Position numbers and translations under genes: made by a program | Notes under the pieces: model-generated | The model's database searches: none | Seen by the model: the letters and a program-made list of their open reading frames with translations, nothing else | Told to the model about the DNA's origin: nothing | Part shown: piece by piece, positions 16,874-26,323 of the stretch | Position numbering within the stretch: the stretch's first letter is position 1 | How the letters are laid out: every line of letters begins with the position of its first letter | NCBI RefSeq assembly: GCF_007096885.1 | Contig: NZ_VJNO01000016.1 | Span: 62,001 to 126,000, forward strand | Source: Streptomyces sp. 130 | Lineage (GTDB): Bacteria > Actinomycetota > Actinomycetes > Streptomycetales > Streptomycetaceae | Direction: 5' to 3' | DNA length: 64,000 bases

Positions 16874-18756
16874 CCAGCGACCTCCTCGGCCGGGTGCTCG
16901 CGCCGGACCCAGGTGCCTTCGCCCTGATACACCGTCCGGAGACCATCGGTGCGAGCCTGGTCGATGTGCTCCTCGGCACCGTGACCCTGCCCGGGACCCT
17001 CGCGGAGATACCGGTCCCGCAGGCGGCTGCCCCGACCGGAGAGCCGTACCAGGAAGTCCTCGCCCTCGTGCCCTACCGGCAGATCTCCGAACGGGGTTTC
17101 GCCTGTACCGACGACGGCTCCCCGCTGATCGCCCTCACCGTCACCGATCAGCAGCGCGTGTCGCTCACCGAGGTGCTGCGGCGCGTGCCCGACCTGCCCC
17201 TGGCGTTGCGCGACGGACACTTCGACGTGGACGACGACGCCTACGCGGACATCGTGCGCCGGGTGATCACCGACGAGATCGGCACCGGCAAGGGCGCCAA
17301 CTTCGTCATCAAACGCTCCTTCACCGCCGAGATCACCGACTACGGGCTCGACCGGGCCCTGACGCTCTTCCGCCGTCTGCTGGAGCGGGAGCAGGGCGCG
17401 TACTGGACGTTCCTGGTGCACGCCGGTGAACGCACCTTCGTCGGTGCTTCCCCCGAACGGCACGTCAGCATGGCCGACGGTGTCGCCGTGATGAACCCGA
17501 TCAGCGGCACCTACCGCTATCCCGCCACCGGCCCCACACTCGCCGGGGTCATGGACTTCCTCGCCGACCGCAAGGAGGCCGACGAGCTCTACATGGTGGT
17601 CGACGAAGAGCTCAAGATGATGGCGCGGATCTGCGAAGGAGGCGGCCGGGTCACCGGACCGTTCCTCAAGGAGATGGCCCGGCTCGCCCACACCGAGTAC
17701 CTCATCGAGGGACGCACCGACCGTGACCCCCGGGACATCCTGCGCGAGACCATGTTCGCACCGACCATCACCGGCAGCCCTCTGGAGAGCGCCTGCCGCG
17801 TCATCGTCGGCTATGAGCCGCACGGGCGCGGTTACTACAGCGGCGTCGCCGCGCTGATCGGCCGGGACGCACGAGGCCGACGCACCCTCGACTCGTCGAT
17901 CCTCATCCGCACGGCGGAGATCGGGAACACGGGGAAGGTCAGGATCGGCGTGGGGGCCACCCTCGTACGCCACTCCGACCCGCGCTCCGAAGTCGCCGAG
18001 ACACGGGCCAAGGCCGCGGGGCTGGTGGCCGCGTTGCAGGACGGCACTCCGGCCCGGCTCGGCGAGCATCCGCAGGTGCGTGCCGCGCTCGCCGAACGCA
18101 ACGGCTCGATCGCCGACTTCTGGCTCGCCGACCTCGCCGAGCGCGGACTGTCCGTCCCCGAACTGGCCGGGCGGCGGGTTCTGGTGGTGGACGCGGAGGA
18201 CACCTTCACCTCGATGATCGAGCAGCAGCTCAAGTCCATGCGGATGAAGGTGACGGTCCGCCGTTTCGACCAGCCCTACACCTTCGACGACCACGACCTC
18301 GTCGTGATGGGGCCCGGCCCCGGGGACCCGCGCGAGACCGGCGATCCCAGGATCGAGCATCTGGGCAGGGCGGTCCGGACCCTGCTGCGGGAGCGTCGCG
18401 CCTTCCTCGCCGTCTGCCTGAGCCACCAGGTGCTCAGCCTGGACCTGGGCCTCACTCTGCGCCGCAGGGCCGTTCCCAACCAGGGTGTGCAGCGGAAGAT
18501 CGACCTCTTCGGTTCGAGCGAGCGGGTCGGCTTCTACAACACCTTCGCCGCACACAGTGCCGCAGACACGTTCCAGGCGCCGGACGGCACAGTCGTCGAA
18601 GTCAGCCGGGACAAGGACACCGGAGAGGTGCACGCGCTCCGTGCCCCGCGCTTCACCTCGATGCAGTTCCACGCGGAATCCATACTCACCCAGGACGGTC
18701 CGCGCATCGTGGCCGAACGCCTGACGGAGCTCGCCCGGGGGATGCTCGTCGCATGA
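16870..18756 (+). CDS. phzE: PhzE-type 2-amino-2-desoxyisochorismate synthase
   Basis: 628 aa, the expected length for PhzE. The N-terminal part is a chorismate-utilising MST domain (TFVGASPERHVSM, NPISGTYRYP, the ESACRVIVGYEPHGRGYYSG region); from about residue 435 a class I glutamine amidotransferase follows (VVMGPGPGDPR, nucleophile Cys516 in AVCLSHQ, His in MQFHAES). It converts chorismate and glutamine to 2-amino-2-desoxyisochorismate without the pyruvate loss of anthranilate synthase. Anthranilate synthase is the main alternative, but the order (amino-transferring MST domain first, then GATase) together with phzD and phzC favours PhzE. Confidence 0.9.
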   Translation: MTSDLLGRVLAPDPGAFALIHRPETIGASLVDVLLGTVTLPGTLAEIPVPQAAAPTGEPYQEVLALVPYRQISERGFACTDDGSPLIALTVTDQQRVSLTEVLRRVPDLPLALRDGHFDVDDDAYADIVRRVITDEIGTGKGANFVIKRSFTAEITDYGLDRALTLFRRLLEREQGAYWTFLVHAGERTFVGASPERHVSMADGVAVMNPISGTYRYPATGPTLAGVMDFLADRKEADELYMVVDEELKMMARICEGGGRVTGPFLKEMARLAHTEYLIEGRTDRDPRDILRETMFAPTITGSPLESACRVIVGYEPHGRGYYSGVAALIGRDARGRRTLDSSILIRTAEIGNTGKVRIGVGATLVRHSDPRSEVAETRAKAAGLVAALQDGTPARLGEHPQVRAALAERNGSIADFWLADLAERGLSVPELAGRRVLVVDAEDTFTSMIEQQLKSMRMKVTVRRFDQPYTFDDHDLVVMGPGPGDPRETGDPRIEHLGRAVRTLLRERRAFLAVCLSHQVLSLDLGLTLRRRAVPNQGVQRKIDLFGSSERVGFYNTFAAHSAADTFQAPDGTVVEVSRDKDTGEVHALRAPRFTSMQFHAESILTQDGPRIVAERLTELARGMLVA

Positions 18757-18903
18757 GCGGCGCGACGGATGAGCGAGTTCTTCGTGCCCACTCCCCCGGC
18801 CCCCGATCCGGGCCCCGAATCCGGCCCTGCCGAGACCAGAAGCCGAGACCCCCGACACCCGAGCGGCCCGCACCCGGCGCCGCCGCCGCATCCGCTGATG
18901 ACA

Positions 18904-18938
18904 AAACCCCAGGCCGGAGCGCGTCCGTCCTGGGGTTT
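18904..18938 (-). terminator. Terminator of the tRNA-Thr gene
   Basis: A perfect 10-bp inverted repeat (AAACCCCAGG / CCTGGGGTTT, 15-base loop) lies 3 bases past the CCA end of the leftward tRNA gene and is followed, in that direction, by TTTTG. The same hairpin is also positioned to stop transcription coming from phzE. No gene is seen between 18757 and the hairpin. Confidence 0.7.
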
Positions 18939-18941
18939 CGG

Positions 18942-19018
18942 TGGAGCCCCCTGTCGGATTCGAACCGACGACCTACGCATTACAAGTGCGTTGCTCTGGC
19001 CAGCTGAGCTAAGGAGGC
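18942..19018 (-). tRNA. tRNA-Thr (anticodon TGT)
   Basis: Read leftward, the gene begins GCCTCCTTAGCTCAG, has the anticodon arm ACGCA-CTTGTAA-TGCGT (anticodon TGT, reading ACA threonine codons), the T-arm GTCGGTTCGAATCCGAC and a 3' acceptor strand AGGGGGC followed by T and an encoded CCA. All four arms pair. It separates the accessory biosynthetic block (beyond its 3' end) from the conserved core that begins with msiK, so it may mark an insertion boundary. Confidence 0.95.
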
Positions 19019-19198
19019 GTGCCGGAGCAGTCTAACCAACCCGGCCGCCGGCACAGTGCGGAAATCTCACAGCCATGGAACTACTGACAGATCCGAAACC
19101 GCCAGGTAGCGTCCTTGCAGGTTCACTCCGATGGACCAGACCACTCCCTTACAACGGATCGTCCGGCACGTTCCTGCCGGTGGAGGAGAAGAATCAGC

Positions 19199-20335
<1,137 letters not shown>

Positions 20336-20352
20336 CGTCGCACACGCTGTAC

Positions 20353-20385
20353 GGTGGCCCCGCACGATCTCCGTGCGGGGCCACC
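20353..20385 (+). terminator. msiK terminator
   Basis: A perfect 13-bp stem (GGTGGCCCCGCAC / GTGCGGGGCCACC) with a 7-base loop begins 17 bases after the msiK stop. There is no long T-run, as is usual in Streptomyces. Confidence 0.7.
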
Positions 20386-20565
20386 GCGCGTCGCGGGAAG
20401 GGTTCGAAGCGGCGGAGGCGTTTAAAAGCCGCAGGGGCGAATTCCCCGCCAGAACGGTCATTTCGGCCCCGTTCGTCAACGCGCGATTCGAAAAGCACGC
20501 TCGAACCGTCCCCCGCGAGGGTGACGTAATGTCGCCGCGCTGTCACCGGCCGCTACGCTCGCTGC

Positions 20566-20997
20566 GTGACCCACACCGTGCGCCGTATCGGCCGAACTCT
20601 CGCTTTCGTACTGCCCGTCGTCATGGTCCTGTCCGGGACCCTCGCGGTCACCGCCGTGCCGTGGGCAGCCAGCAACTCCGACTCGCAGCTCCTCGCCGCG
20701 TCGGCCCGTACCGTCTCCGACGCCAAGGGTGCCGAGGCCGCGGTCAAGCCGCGCGCCCCGCAGGACGTCCTGCGCGACCGGCTCGTCCAGGAGCTCCGCG
20801 CCAAGGACCCGGGCGTCGCGCTGACGGAACTCCAGCGCGCCGTGGAGGGGCGCCCGTCGCTCGCCAAGCACTGCATGTCCATCGCGAAGACCCTGGGCAA
20901 GGCGGCCGTCGAGAAGTACGGCCCGACGCGCGCGCACCGCTTCTCGCGCCCCGTCTGCGACACCTCGTTCGCCTCGGGCGTCGCCCAGTTCAGCTGA
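20566..20997 (+). CDS. Small secreted or membrane-anchored protein of unknown function
   Basis: 143 aa from GTG 20566. An N-terminal hydrophobic segment after MTHTVRRIGR (LAFVLPVVMVLSGTLAVTA) looks like a signal peptide or anchor. The rest is a charged, mostly helical domain with two cysteines (KHCMSIAKT and RPVCDTS) that could form a disulphide outside the cell. No known domain is recognised. It is a single gene between msiK and a nucleotidyltransferase gene on the same strand. Confidence 0.65.
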   Translation: MTHTVRRIGRTLAFVLPVVMVLSGTLAVTAVPWAASNSDSQLLAASARTVSDAKGAEAAVKPRAPQDVLRDRLVQELRAKDPGVALTELQRAVEGRPSLAKHCMSIAKTLGKAAVEKYGPTRAHRFSRPVCDTSFASGVAQFS

Positions 20998-21034
20998 CCG
21001 ACGCGACACTTCCCGCTGCCGGGCACGGCCTATC

Positions 21035-21754
21035 GTGCCTGGCATGCATACGTTTCCGACGCAGGCCGTGATCCTGGCGGGTGGCCAGGGGTCACGGCTG
21101 CGCCCGTATACCGATGACCGCCCCAAGCCGATGGTCGAGATCCCGGGGACCGGGACGCCGATCATCGGCCATCAGCTTTCCTGGCTGGCCGCCGAGGGCG
21201 TGACCGACGCCGTGGTGTCGTGCGGGCATCTGGCCGAGGTGCTCCAGGAGTGGCTGGCCGACGCGGTGCTGCCGCTGCGCGTGACGACGGTGGTGGAGTC
21301 CGAGCCGCTGGGACGCGGCGGTGGCCTGAAGTACGCGGCGGCGCGGCTGCCCGAGCCGGACGAGCCGTGGTACGCGACCAACGGGGACATCTGGACGCGG
21401 TTCTCGCTGCGCGAGATGGCGGCGTTCCACGCCGAGCGCGACGCGACGGCGACGCTGGCGCTGGCGCGGCCCCGGATTCCGTGGGGTGCGGTGGAGACGG
21501 ACGCGTTCGGGCACATCACCGACTTCATCGAGGCACCGCCGTCGCCGTATCTGATCAACGCGGGGGTGTACGTGTTCTCCCCCGCGTTCACGGGAATGCT
21601 GCCGGACCGGGGCGACCACGAACGGACGACGTTTCCGCGGCTGGCCCGGGAGCGCCGGCTGGCGGGTTACCCGTTGCCGCATGGGGCGTACTGGCGGGCG
21701 ATCGACACCGCGAAGGACCTGACGGAGGCCGCCAAGGAACTGGACGGGCGGTAG
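21035..21754 (+). CDS. Sugar-phosphate nucleotidyltransferase family protein
   Basis: 239 aa from GTG 21035, or 236 aa from ATG 21044. It has the nucleotidyltransferase signature AVILAGGQGSRLRPYTDDRPKPMVEI, quoted here only in outline: the GGxGSRLRP pyrophosphorylase loop at residues 13-22 and the RPKPM metal/sugar region after it; ATNGDIWT gives the metal-binding Asp. Enzymes of this family transfer NMP from NTP to a sugar 1-phosphate. The short length and lack of a beta-helix tail resemble the HddC/RmlA-short group. The sugar is unknown. An antisense open frame from the DoxX-type gene covers most of it. Confidence 0.78.
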   Translation: MPGMHTFPTQAVILAGGQGSRLRPYTDDRPKPMVEIPGTGTPIIGHQLSWLAAEGVTDAVVSCGHLAEVLQEWLADAVLPLRVTTVVESEPLGRGGGLKYAAARLPEPDEPWYATNGDIWTRFSLREMAAFHAERDATATLALARPRIPWGAVETDAFGHITDFIEAPPSPYLINAGVYVFSPAFTGMLPDRGDHERTTFPRLARERRLAGYPLPHGAYWRAIDTAKDLTEAAKELDGR

Positions 21755-23137
21755 GACATGGAAGCGGGGCGCGGTGCTGTGGGAGGGGGGGGGCTGCCGG
21801 CTGGTGGGGCTCTTGGACGCCTTGCCCTTGCGGGACTCGTCGGGGAGGGGGGCGCCGGGGAGCTGGTTGGTGGGGACGCCGTTCGGGCCGGGGACGGTGA
21901 CGACCTCGGTGGAGCGGACGGCACCGCCGAGAACGGAGCCGATGAGCAGGGTGAGGCCGACGACGACGCTGGCGACGACGGCGCCCCGGCGCAGGACGCG
22001 GCGGCGCAGGTCCCAGATCTCGGAGCGGGGGCCGAGCTTGCGCCAGGCCTCGCCGGCGAGCCGTCCGTCGATGGAGTAGACGGGGGCGCCCGCGATGATC
22101 AGGGGGCTCCAGGCGGCGAGGTAGATGATGTCGGGGGCGTCGTAGGCGGCGACGGTGCGCCAGCTGACGGTGACCAGGAGGGCGGCGGACAGCAGGGCGC
22201 CGACGGTGGCGGCGACGCGCTGCCAGAGCCCGAGCACGGTGAGGACGCCGACGACGACCTGGAGGAAGGCGATCGAGAGCCCGGCGCCGACCGGGTGCGC
22301 GAGTGCGAACTCGCGCAGCGGCTCGGCCAGTGCCCACGGGTGGAGCGAGTTGAGCCACTTGACCATGGAGCCGCGCTCGCCGCCGTCGAAGTAGACGGGG
22401 TCGCAGAGCTTGCCCATGCCGGCGTAGATGGAGATGAAGCCGAGGAAGACCCGCATCGGCAGGAGGACGACGCCGAGGTTCATCCGGCGGCCCGGGTAGT
22501 ACGCGTGGCGCACGTCGTCGGCGCCGCCCTGGCGCCGGCCGTGGGCCTCCTCGTCGGTGAGGTCGACGGCGGGCGCGTCGTCGTACGGGCCCCGTTCGTC
22601 GTAGCCGTCCGCGCCGTACGGGCCGGGGTCTACGGGGTCGTAGGCGCCGACCGCCCGGCGCATCGGGGGCAGCAGGGGGCCGCCGGGGCGGGGTGCGCCG
22701 ATGACGGGGTTGGGCTGGGTCTCTTCGAGGGAGGACTCGTCGAGACGCGGGATGACCTGGGTGCCGGCGCCGCCGCGTCCGTGGTCGAACTCATAGGAGG
22801 CGTACGGATCGTAGGGGTCGTACCCGGCCTCGGGAAGGCCGGCGGTGGAGTTGCGTACGGCCTGGAGGAGGCCGGTGGCGCCGGGGTCGCCGGGGGCGGA
22901 CTTGCCGCTCCAGACGACGGGGGCGCGGCGGCCGCGGCCGGCTCCGGGGGCGCTCATGGCGGGAATCCTGGGCGCGCCGGCGGGGGTCACACCGCGCAGC
23001 CGTGCGCGCTGGCCGGGGGCGAGCTGCACCCGGAAGCTGGCGTGGTTGACGATGACCTGCGCAGGGTCGCAGTCCACCTTGGTCATGCTCAGGGCGGGTA
23101 GTTCGTCGAACCGAGGCGTTCTGGTGTCCACACTCAT
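21092..23137 (-). CDS. DoxX-family membrane protein; C-terminus uncertain (probable frameshift or lost stop)
   Basis: The open frame is 681 aa, but only residues 1 to about 450 look real. They comprise a Pro/Gly/Tyr-rich cytoplasmic region, then a four-helix DoxX domain (VVLLPMRVFLGFISIYAGMG; VGAGLSIAFLQVVVGVLTVL) and a further helix (VVASVVVGLTLLIGSVLGG). DoxX proteins are poorly understood; some act in redox or thiosulfate:quinone reactions. After ...SPTSRQPPP the frame crosses a run of nine C and continues 660 nt antisense to the nucleotidyltransferase as an Arg/His/Pro-rich sequence. Shifting by one base gives an alternative end at 21667. The true gene probably ends between about 21650 and 21790. 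Confidence 0.6.
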   Translation of the reverse strand: MSVDTRTPRFDELPALSMTKVDCDPAQVIVNHASFRVQLAPGQRARLRGVTPAGAPRIPAMSAPGAGRGRRAPVVWSGKSAPGDPGATGLLQAVRNSTAGLPEAGYDPYDPYASYEFDHGRGGAGTQVIPRLDESSLEETQPNPVIGAPRPGGPLLPPMRRAVGAYDPVDPGPYGADGYDERGPYDDAPAVDLTDEEAHGRRQGGADDVRHAYYPGRRMNLGVVLLPMRVFLGFISIYAGMGKLCDPVYFDGGERGSMVKWLNSLHPWALAEPLREFALAHPVGAGLSIAFLQVVVGVLTVLGLWQRVAATVGALLSAALLVTVSWRTVAAYDAPDIIYLAAWSPLIIAGAPVYSIDGRLAGEAWRKLGPRSEIWDLRRRVLRRGAVVASVVVGLTLLIGSVLGGAVRSTEVVTVPGPNGVPTNQLPGAPLPDESRKGKASKSPTSRQPPPSHSTAPRFHVLPPVQFLGGLRQVLRGVDRPPVRPMRQRVTRQPALPGQPRKRRPFVVAPVRQHSRERGGEHVHPRVDQIRRRRCLDEVGDVPERVRLHRTPRNPGPRQRQRRRRVALGVERRHLAQREPRPDVPVGRVPRLVRLGQPRRRVLQATAASQRLGLHHRRHAQRQHRVGQPLLEHLGQMPARHHGVGHALGGQPGKLMADDRRPGPRDLDHRLGAVIGIRAQP

Positions 23138-23276
23138 CTAACCGAGTGATGTGTGATTAGGACACTGCCTTGACCGCGCCGAAGGTGTCCGAGACCCGTC
23201 AACAGGTGGTGGGGGGTTGCGCGGGGGCGCGTGCACGTGCGCGCGCGCCCCCGGGTGGCCCCTCGGACGCGTCCGG

Positions 23277-24233
23277 TCAGGCGCGGCGGCGCGCCACCTC
23301 GTACATGACGATGCCGGCGGCGACACCGGCGTTGAGGGACTCGGCGCCGCCCGGCATGTTGATGCGGACGCGGTAGTCGCAGGTCTCGCCGACGAGGCGG
23401 CCGAGGCCCTTGCCCTCGCTGCCGATGACGATGACGACGGGTCCGCCGAGCGCTTCGAGGTCCTCGACGGTGTGCTCGCCGTCCGCGGCGAGGCCGACGA
23501 CCGCGATGCCCTCCTTCTTGAAGGCTTCGAGGGCGCGGGTCAGGTTGGTGACCTTGGAGACGGGGGTGCGGGCGGCGGTGCCGGCCGAGGACTTCCAGGC
23601 TCCGGCGGTCATGCCGGCGGCGCGGCGCTCGGGGACGACGACGCCGTGGCCGCCGAAGGCGGAGACGGAACGGACGATCGCGCCGAGGTTGCGCGGGTCG
23701 GTGACGCCGTCGAGGGCGACGATGAGCGGGTCCTCGCCGTTGTCGTACGCGGCTTCGAGGAGGTCCTGCGGGTCGGCGTACTCGTAGGGCGGGACCTGGA
23801 GGACGAGGCCCTGGTGGTTGAGCCCGCCCGTCATGCGGTCGAGCTCGGGGCGCGGGGCCTCCATGAGGTTGATGTTGCCGCGCTCACCGGCGAGCTGGAG
23901 GGCGTCGCGGACGCGCTCGTCGTTGTCGATGTACTGCTGGACGTAGAGGGTGGTGGCGGGGACGCCGTCGCGCAGGGCCTCGTAGACCGGGTTGCGGCCG
24001 ACGACCATCTCCGAGGTGCCCTTGACGCCGCCGCGCCGGGGAGCGGGGCGGCGGGCGGCGGCCTGCCTGGCCTGGGCGTTGGCGACGCGGTTCTTCTTGT
24101 GCCCCTTGCGGGCGGAGGCGGGCGGGGTCGGGCCCTTGCCTTCGAGGCCCCGGCGTCGCTGGCCACCGCTGCCGACCTGCGCGCCCTTCTTGTTGGACGT
24201 GCGGCGGTTCCTGCGCTGGCTGTTCCCGGCCAT
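23277..24233 (-). CDS. rlmB: TrmH/SpoU-family 23S rRNA 2'-O-ribose methyltransferase (RlmB-like)
   Basis: 318 aa. A basic, disordered N-terminal extension of about 70 residues (RRNRRTSNKKG; KGHKKNRV) precedes the substrate-binding domain (MVVGRNPVYEALRDG) and the knotted SPOUT domain with its three motifs: DGVTDPRNLGAIVRS, VIVIGSEGKGLGRL and MPGGAESLNAGVAAGIVMYE. RlmB methylates the 2'-OH of G2251 in E. coli 23S rRNA. The gene follows cysS closely (80 bp) as in most actinobacteria, where both belong to one leftward operon. Confidence 0.9.
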   Translation of the reverse strand: MAGNSQRRNRRTSNKKGAQVGSGGQRRRGLEGKGPTPPASARKGHKKNRVANAQARQAAARRPAPRRGGVKGTSEMVVGRNPVYEALRDGVPATTLYVQQYIDNDERVRDALQLAGERGNINLMEAPRPELDRMTGGLNHQGLVLQVPPYEYADPQDLLEAAYDNGEDPLIVALDGVTDPRNLGAIVRSVSAFGGHGVVVPERRAAGMTAGAWKSSAGTAARTPVSKVTNLTRALEAFKKEGIAVVGLAADGEHTVEDLEALGGPVVIVIGSEGKGLGRLVGETCDYRVRINMPGGAESLNAGVAAGIVMYEVARRRA

Positions 24234-24313
24234 GACCTACCTGTTTCGTTGCTTCGGTCGTGCGTACGTATAAGTGCAGTGTGCCGCCCGGCGGACCGGG
24301 CGGCATGTGGTGG

Positions 24314-25717
24314 CTACTGGCGGGGGCCGAGTGTCCACCGGGGGCCGGACGGGCTGTCCTCGATGACGAGTCCGGACTGGTTGAGCTGGTCGCGGATGGC
24401 GTCGGCGGCGGCCCAGTCCTTGCGGGCGCGTGCGGACTGCCGCTGGTCGAGGACGAGGCGGACGAGCGTGTCGACGACGCCGTGGAGGTCGTCGCCGCGG
24501 TCGCTCTCGCCGGCCCAGTGGTCGTCGAGCGGATCGAGGCCGAGGACGCCGAGCATGGCGCGGACCTCGGCGAGGCGCGCGACGGCGGCCTCCTTGTCGT
24601 CGGCGGCGAGGGCGGAGTTGCCCTGGCGGACCGTGGTGTGGACGATCGCGAGGGCCTGCGGGACGCCGAGGTCGTCGTCCATGGCTTCGGCGAAGGCGGG
24701 CGGCACCTCGGCGGCGGGGGCGACGGTCTCGCCGGCCTTCTCGGTGACGCGCTGGATGAAGCCCTCGATGCGGGCGAACGCGGACTCGGCCTCGCGCAGG
24801 GCCTCCTCGCTGTACTCGATCATGGACCGGTAGTGCGGGGTGCCGAGGTAGTAGCGCAGGACGATGGGGCGCCAGGTCTTGACCATCTCGCTGACCAGGA
24901 CGGAGTTCCCCAGCGACTTCGACATCTTCTCGCCGGACATGGTGACCCAGCCGTTGTGCACCCAGTAGCGCGCGAAGTCGTCGCCGAACGCCTTGGCCTG
25001 GGCGATCTCGTTCTCGTGGTGCGGGAAGATCAGGTCGATGCCGCCGCCGTGGATGTCGAAGGCGGTGCCGAGGTACTTGTGCGCCATGGCGGAGCACTCG
25101 AGGTGCCAGCCGGGACGGCCGCGGCCCCAGGGGGTCTCCCAGCTGGGCTCGCCGGGCTTGGACGCCTTCCACATGGCGAAGTCGCGCTGGTCGCGCTTGC
25201 CGGTCTCGCCCTCGCCGGACGGCTGGCGCAGGTCGTCCAGCTCCTGGTTGGACAGCTCCAGGTAGCCGGGGAACGAGCGCACGTCGAAGTAGACGTTGCC
25301 GTCGGAGGCGTAGGCGTGGCCGCGCTCGATGAGGCCGCGCATCATCTCGATCATCTCCGGGACGTGCCCGGTCGCGCGCGGTTCGTAGGTGGGCGGGAGG
25401 CAGCCGAGCGCGTCGTAGCCCGCGTTGAACGCCCGCTCGTTCTCGTAACCGATGGACCACCAGGGGCGGCCCTGCTCACCGGATTTGGTGATGATCTTGT
25501 CGTCGATGTCCGTGACGTTCCGGACGAACGTCACGTCGTAGCCGCGGTGGGCGAACCAGCGGCGCATGATGTCGAAGTTCAGTCCGGACCTGATGTGCCC
25601 GATGTGCGGGGCGGCCTGGACGGTGGCGCCGCAGAGGTAGATCGAGACACAGCCCGCTGTGAGCGGGACGAAGTCACGGATCTGCCGGGCGCTGGTGTCG
25701 TACAGGCGAATAGTCAC
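24314..25717 (-). CDS. cysS: Cysteinyl-tRNA synthetase
   Basis: 467 aa, full length. Class I motifs HIGH (AAPHIGHIRSG) and KMSKS (GEKMSKSLGN) are present, with zinc ligands in YLCGATV, HLECSAMAHKYLG and FPHHENEIAQ. It charges tRNA-Cys. A MshC-type mycothiol ligase is a close relative, but this length with a full anticodon-binding and DALR-like C-terminal domain and the neighbouring rlmB and ispF support CysS. Confidence 0.95.
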   Translation of the reverse strand: MTIRLYDTSARQIRDFVPLTAGCVSIYLCGATVQAAPHIGHIRSGLNFDIMRRWFAHRGYDVTFVRNVTDIDDKIITKSGEQGRPWWSIGYENERAFNAGYDALGCLPPTYEPRATGHVPEMIEMMRGLIERGHAYASDGNVYFDVRSFPGYLELSNQELDDLRQPSGEGETGKRDQRDFAMWKASKPGEPSWETPWGRGRPGWHLECSAMAHKYLGTAFDIHGGGIDLIFPHHENEIAQAKAFGDDFARYWVHNGWVTMSGEKMSKSLGNSVLVSEMVKTWRPIVLRYYLGTPHYRSMIEYSEEALREAESAFARIEGFIQRVTEKAGETVAPAAEVPPAFAEAMDDDLGVPQALAIVHTTVRQGNSALAADDKEAAVARLAEVRAMLGVLGLDPLDDHWAGESDRGDDLHGVVDTLVRLVLDQRQSARARKDWAAADAIRDQLNQSGLVIEDSPSGPRWTLGPRQ

Positions 25718-25816
25718 CCCTCAAGGGTAGTGGGCCCGCACCAGTGCCCCGCGCCCCTGTGGACAACACGGGCACGGTTGTTACGGGGGGCGGGTGCGGG
25801 CGTCCGGGCGCGGGGG

Positions 25817-26323
25817 TCAGCCGGTGCGGTAGACGAGGGCGGTCGCGAGGCCGGCGATGCCCTCGCCGCGTCCGGTGAAGCCGAGTCCGTCCGAGGTGGC
25901 GGCGGACAGCGAGACGGGGGCGCCGACGGCGTCGGACAGGACCCGCTGCGCCTCTTCGCGCCGCTTGCCGATCTTCGGGCGTACGCCGACGACCTGGACG
26001 GCCACGTTGCCGATCTCGAAACCGGCCGCGCGGACGATACGGGCGGCCTCGGTGAGCAGGGTGACCCCGGCGGCGCCGGACCACTCGGGGCGCCCGGTGC
26101 CGAAGTGCTGCCCGAGGTCGCCGAGGCCGGCGGCGGAGAAGAGCGCGTTGCACGCGGCGTGGGCGACGACGTCGGCGTCGGAGTGGCCGGCCAGGCCGGG
26201 GCCCTCGCCGTCCCAGCGCAGTCCGGCGCACCACAGCTCGCGGCCCTCTTCGAAGGCGTGGATGTCGGTGCCGATGCCGACGAGCGGGATCACCGGCGCG
26301 GGGGCGGGGGTCTCAGAAGCCAT
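25817..26323 (-). CDS. ispF: 2-C-methyl-D-erythritol 2,4-cyclodiphosphate synthase
   Basis: 168 aa from ATG 26323. IspF signatures: VGIGTDIHAF with the DxH zinc site, LAGHSDADVVAHA with the third zinc His, and TSDGLGFTGRGEG near the end. It closes CDP-methylerythritol 2-phosphate to the cyclodiphosphate, step five of the MEP isoprenoid pathway. The start lies 11 bp inside the end of ispD, so both enzymes are co-translated. Confidence 0.94.
   Translation of the reverse strand: MASETPAPAPVIPLVGIGTDIHAFEEGRELWCAGLRWDGEGPGLAGHSDADVVAHAACNALFSAAGLGDLGQHFGTGRPEWSGAAGVTLLTEAARIVRAAGFEIGNVAVQVVGVRPKIGKRREEAQRVLSDAVGAPVSLSAATSDGLGFTGRGEGIAGLATALVYRTG

Noticed and set aside
1..18941. Second copy of the tRNA-Thr 3' end (att site)
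   Set aside because: Reading through the accessory block I saw no repeat of the T-arm/acceptor sequence; it could lie beyond the left edge.
18769..19035. 88-aa plus-strand frame after phzE
   Set aside because: It runs through the tRNA-Thr terminator and the antisense of the tRNA; composition is Pro-rich and no domain is seen.
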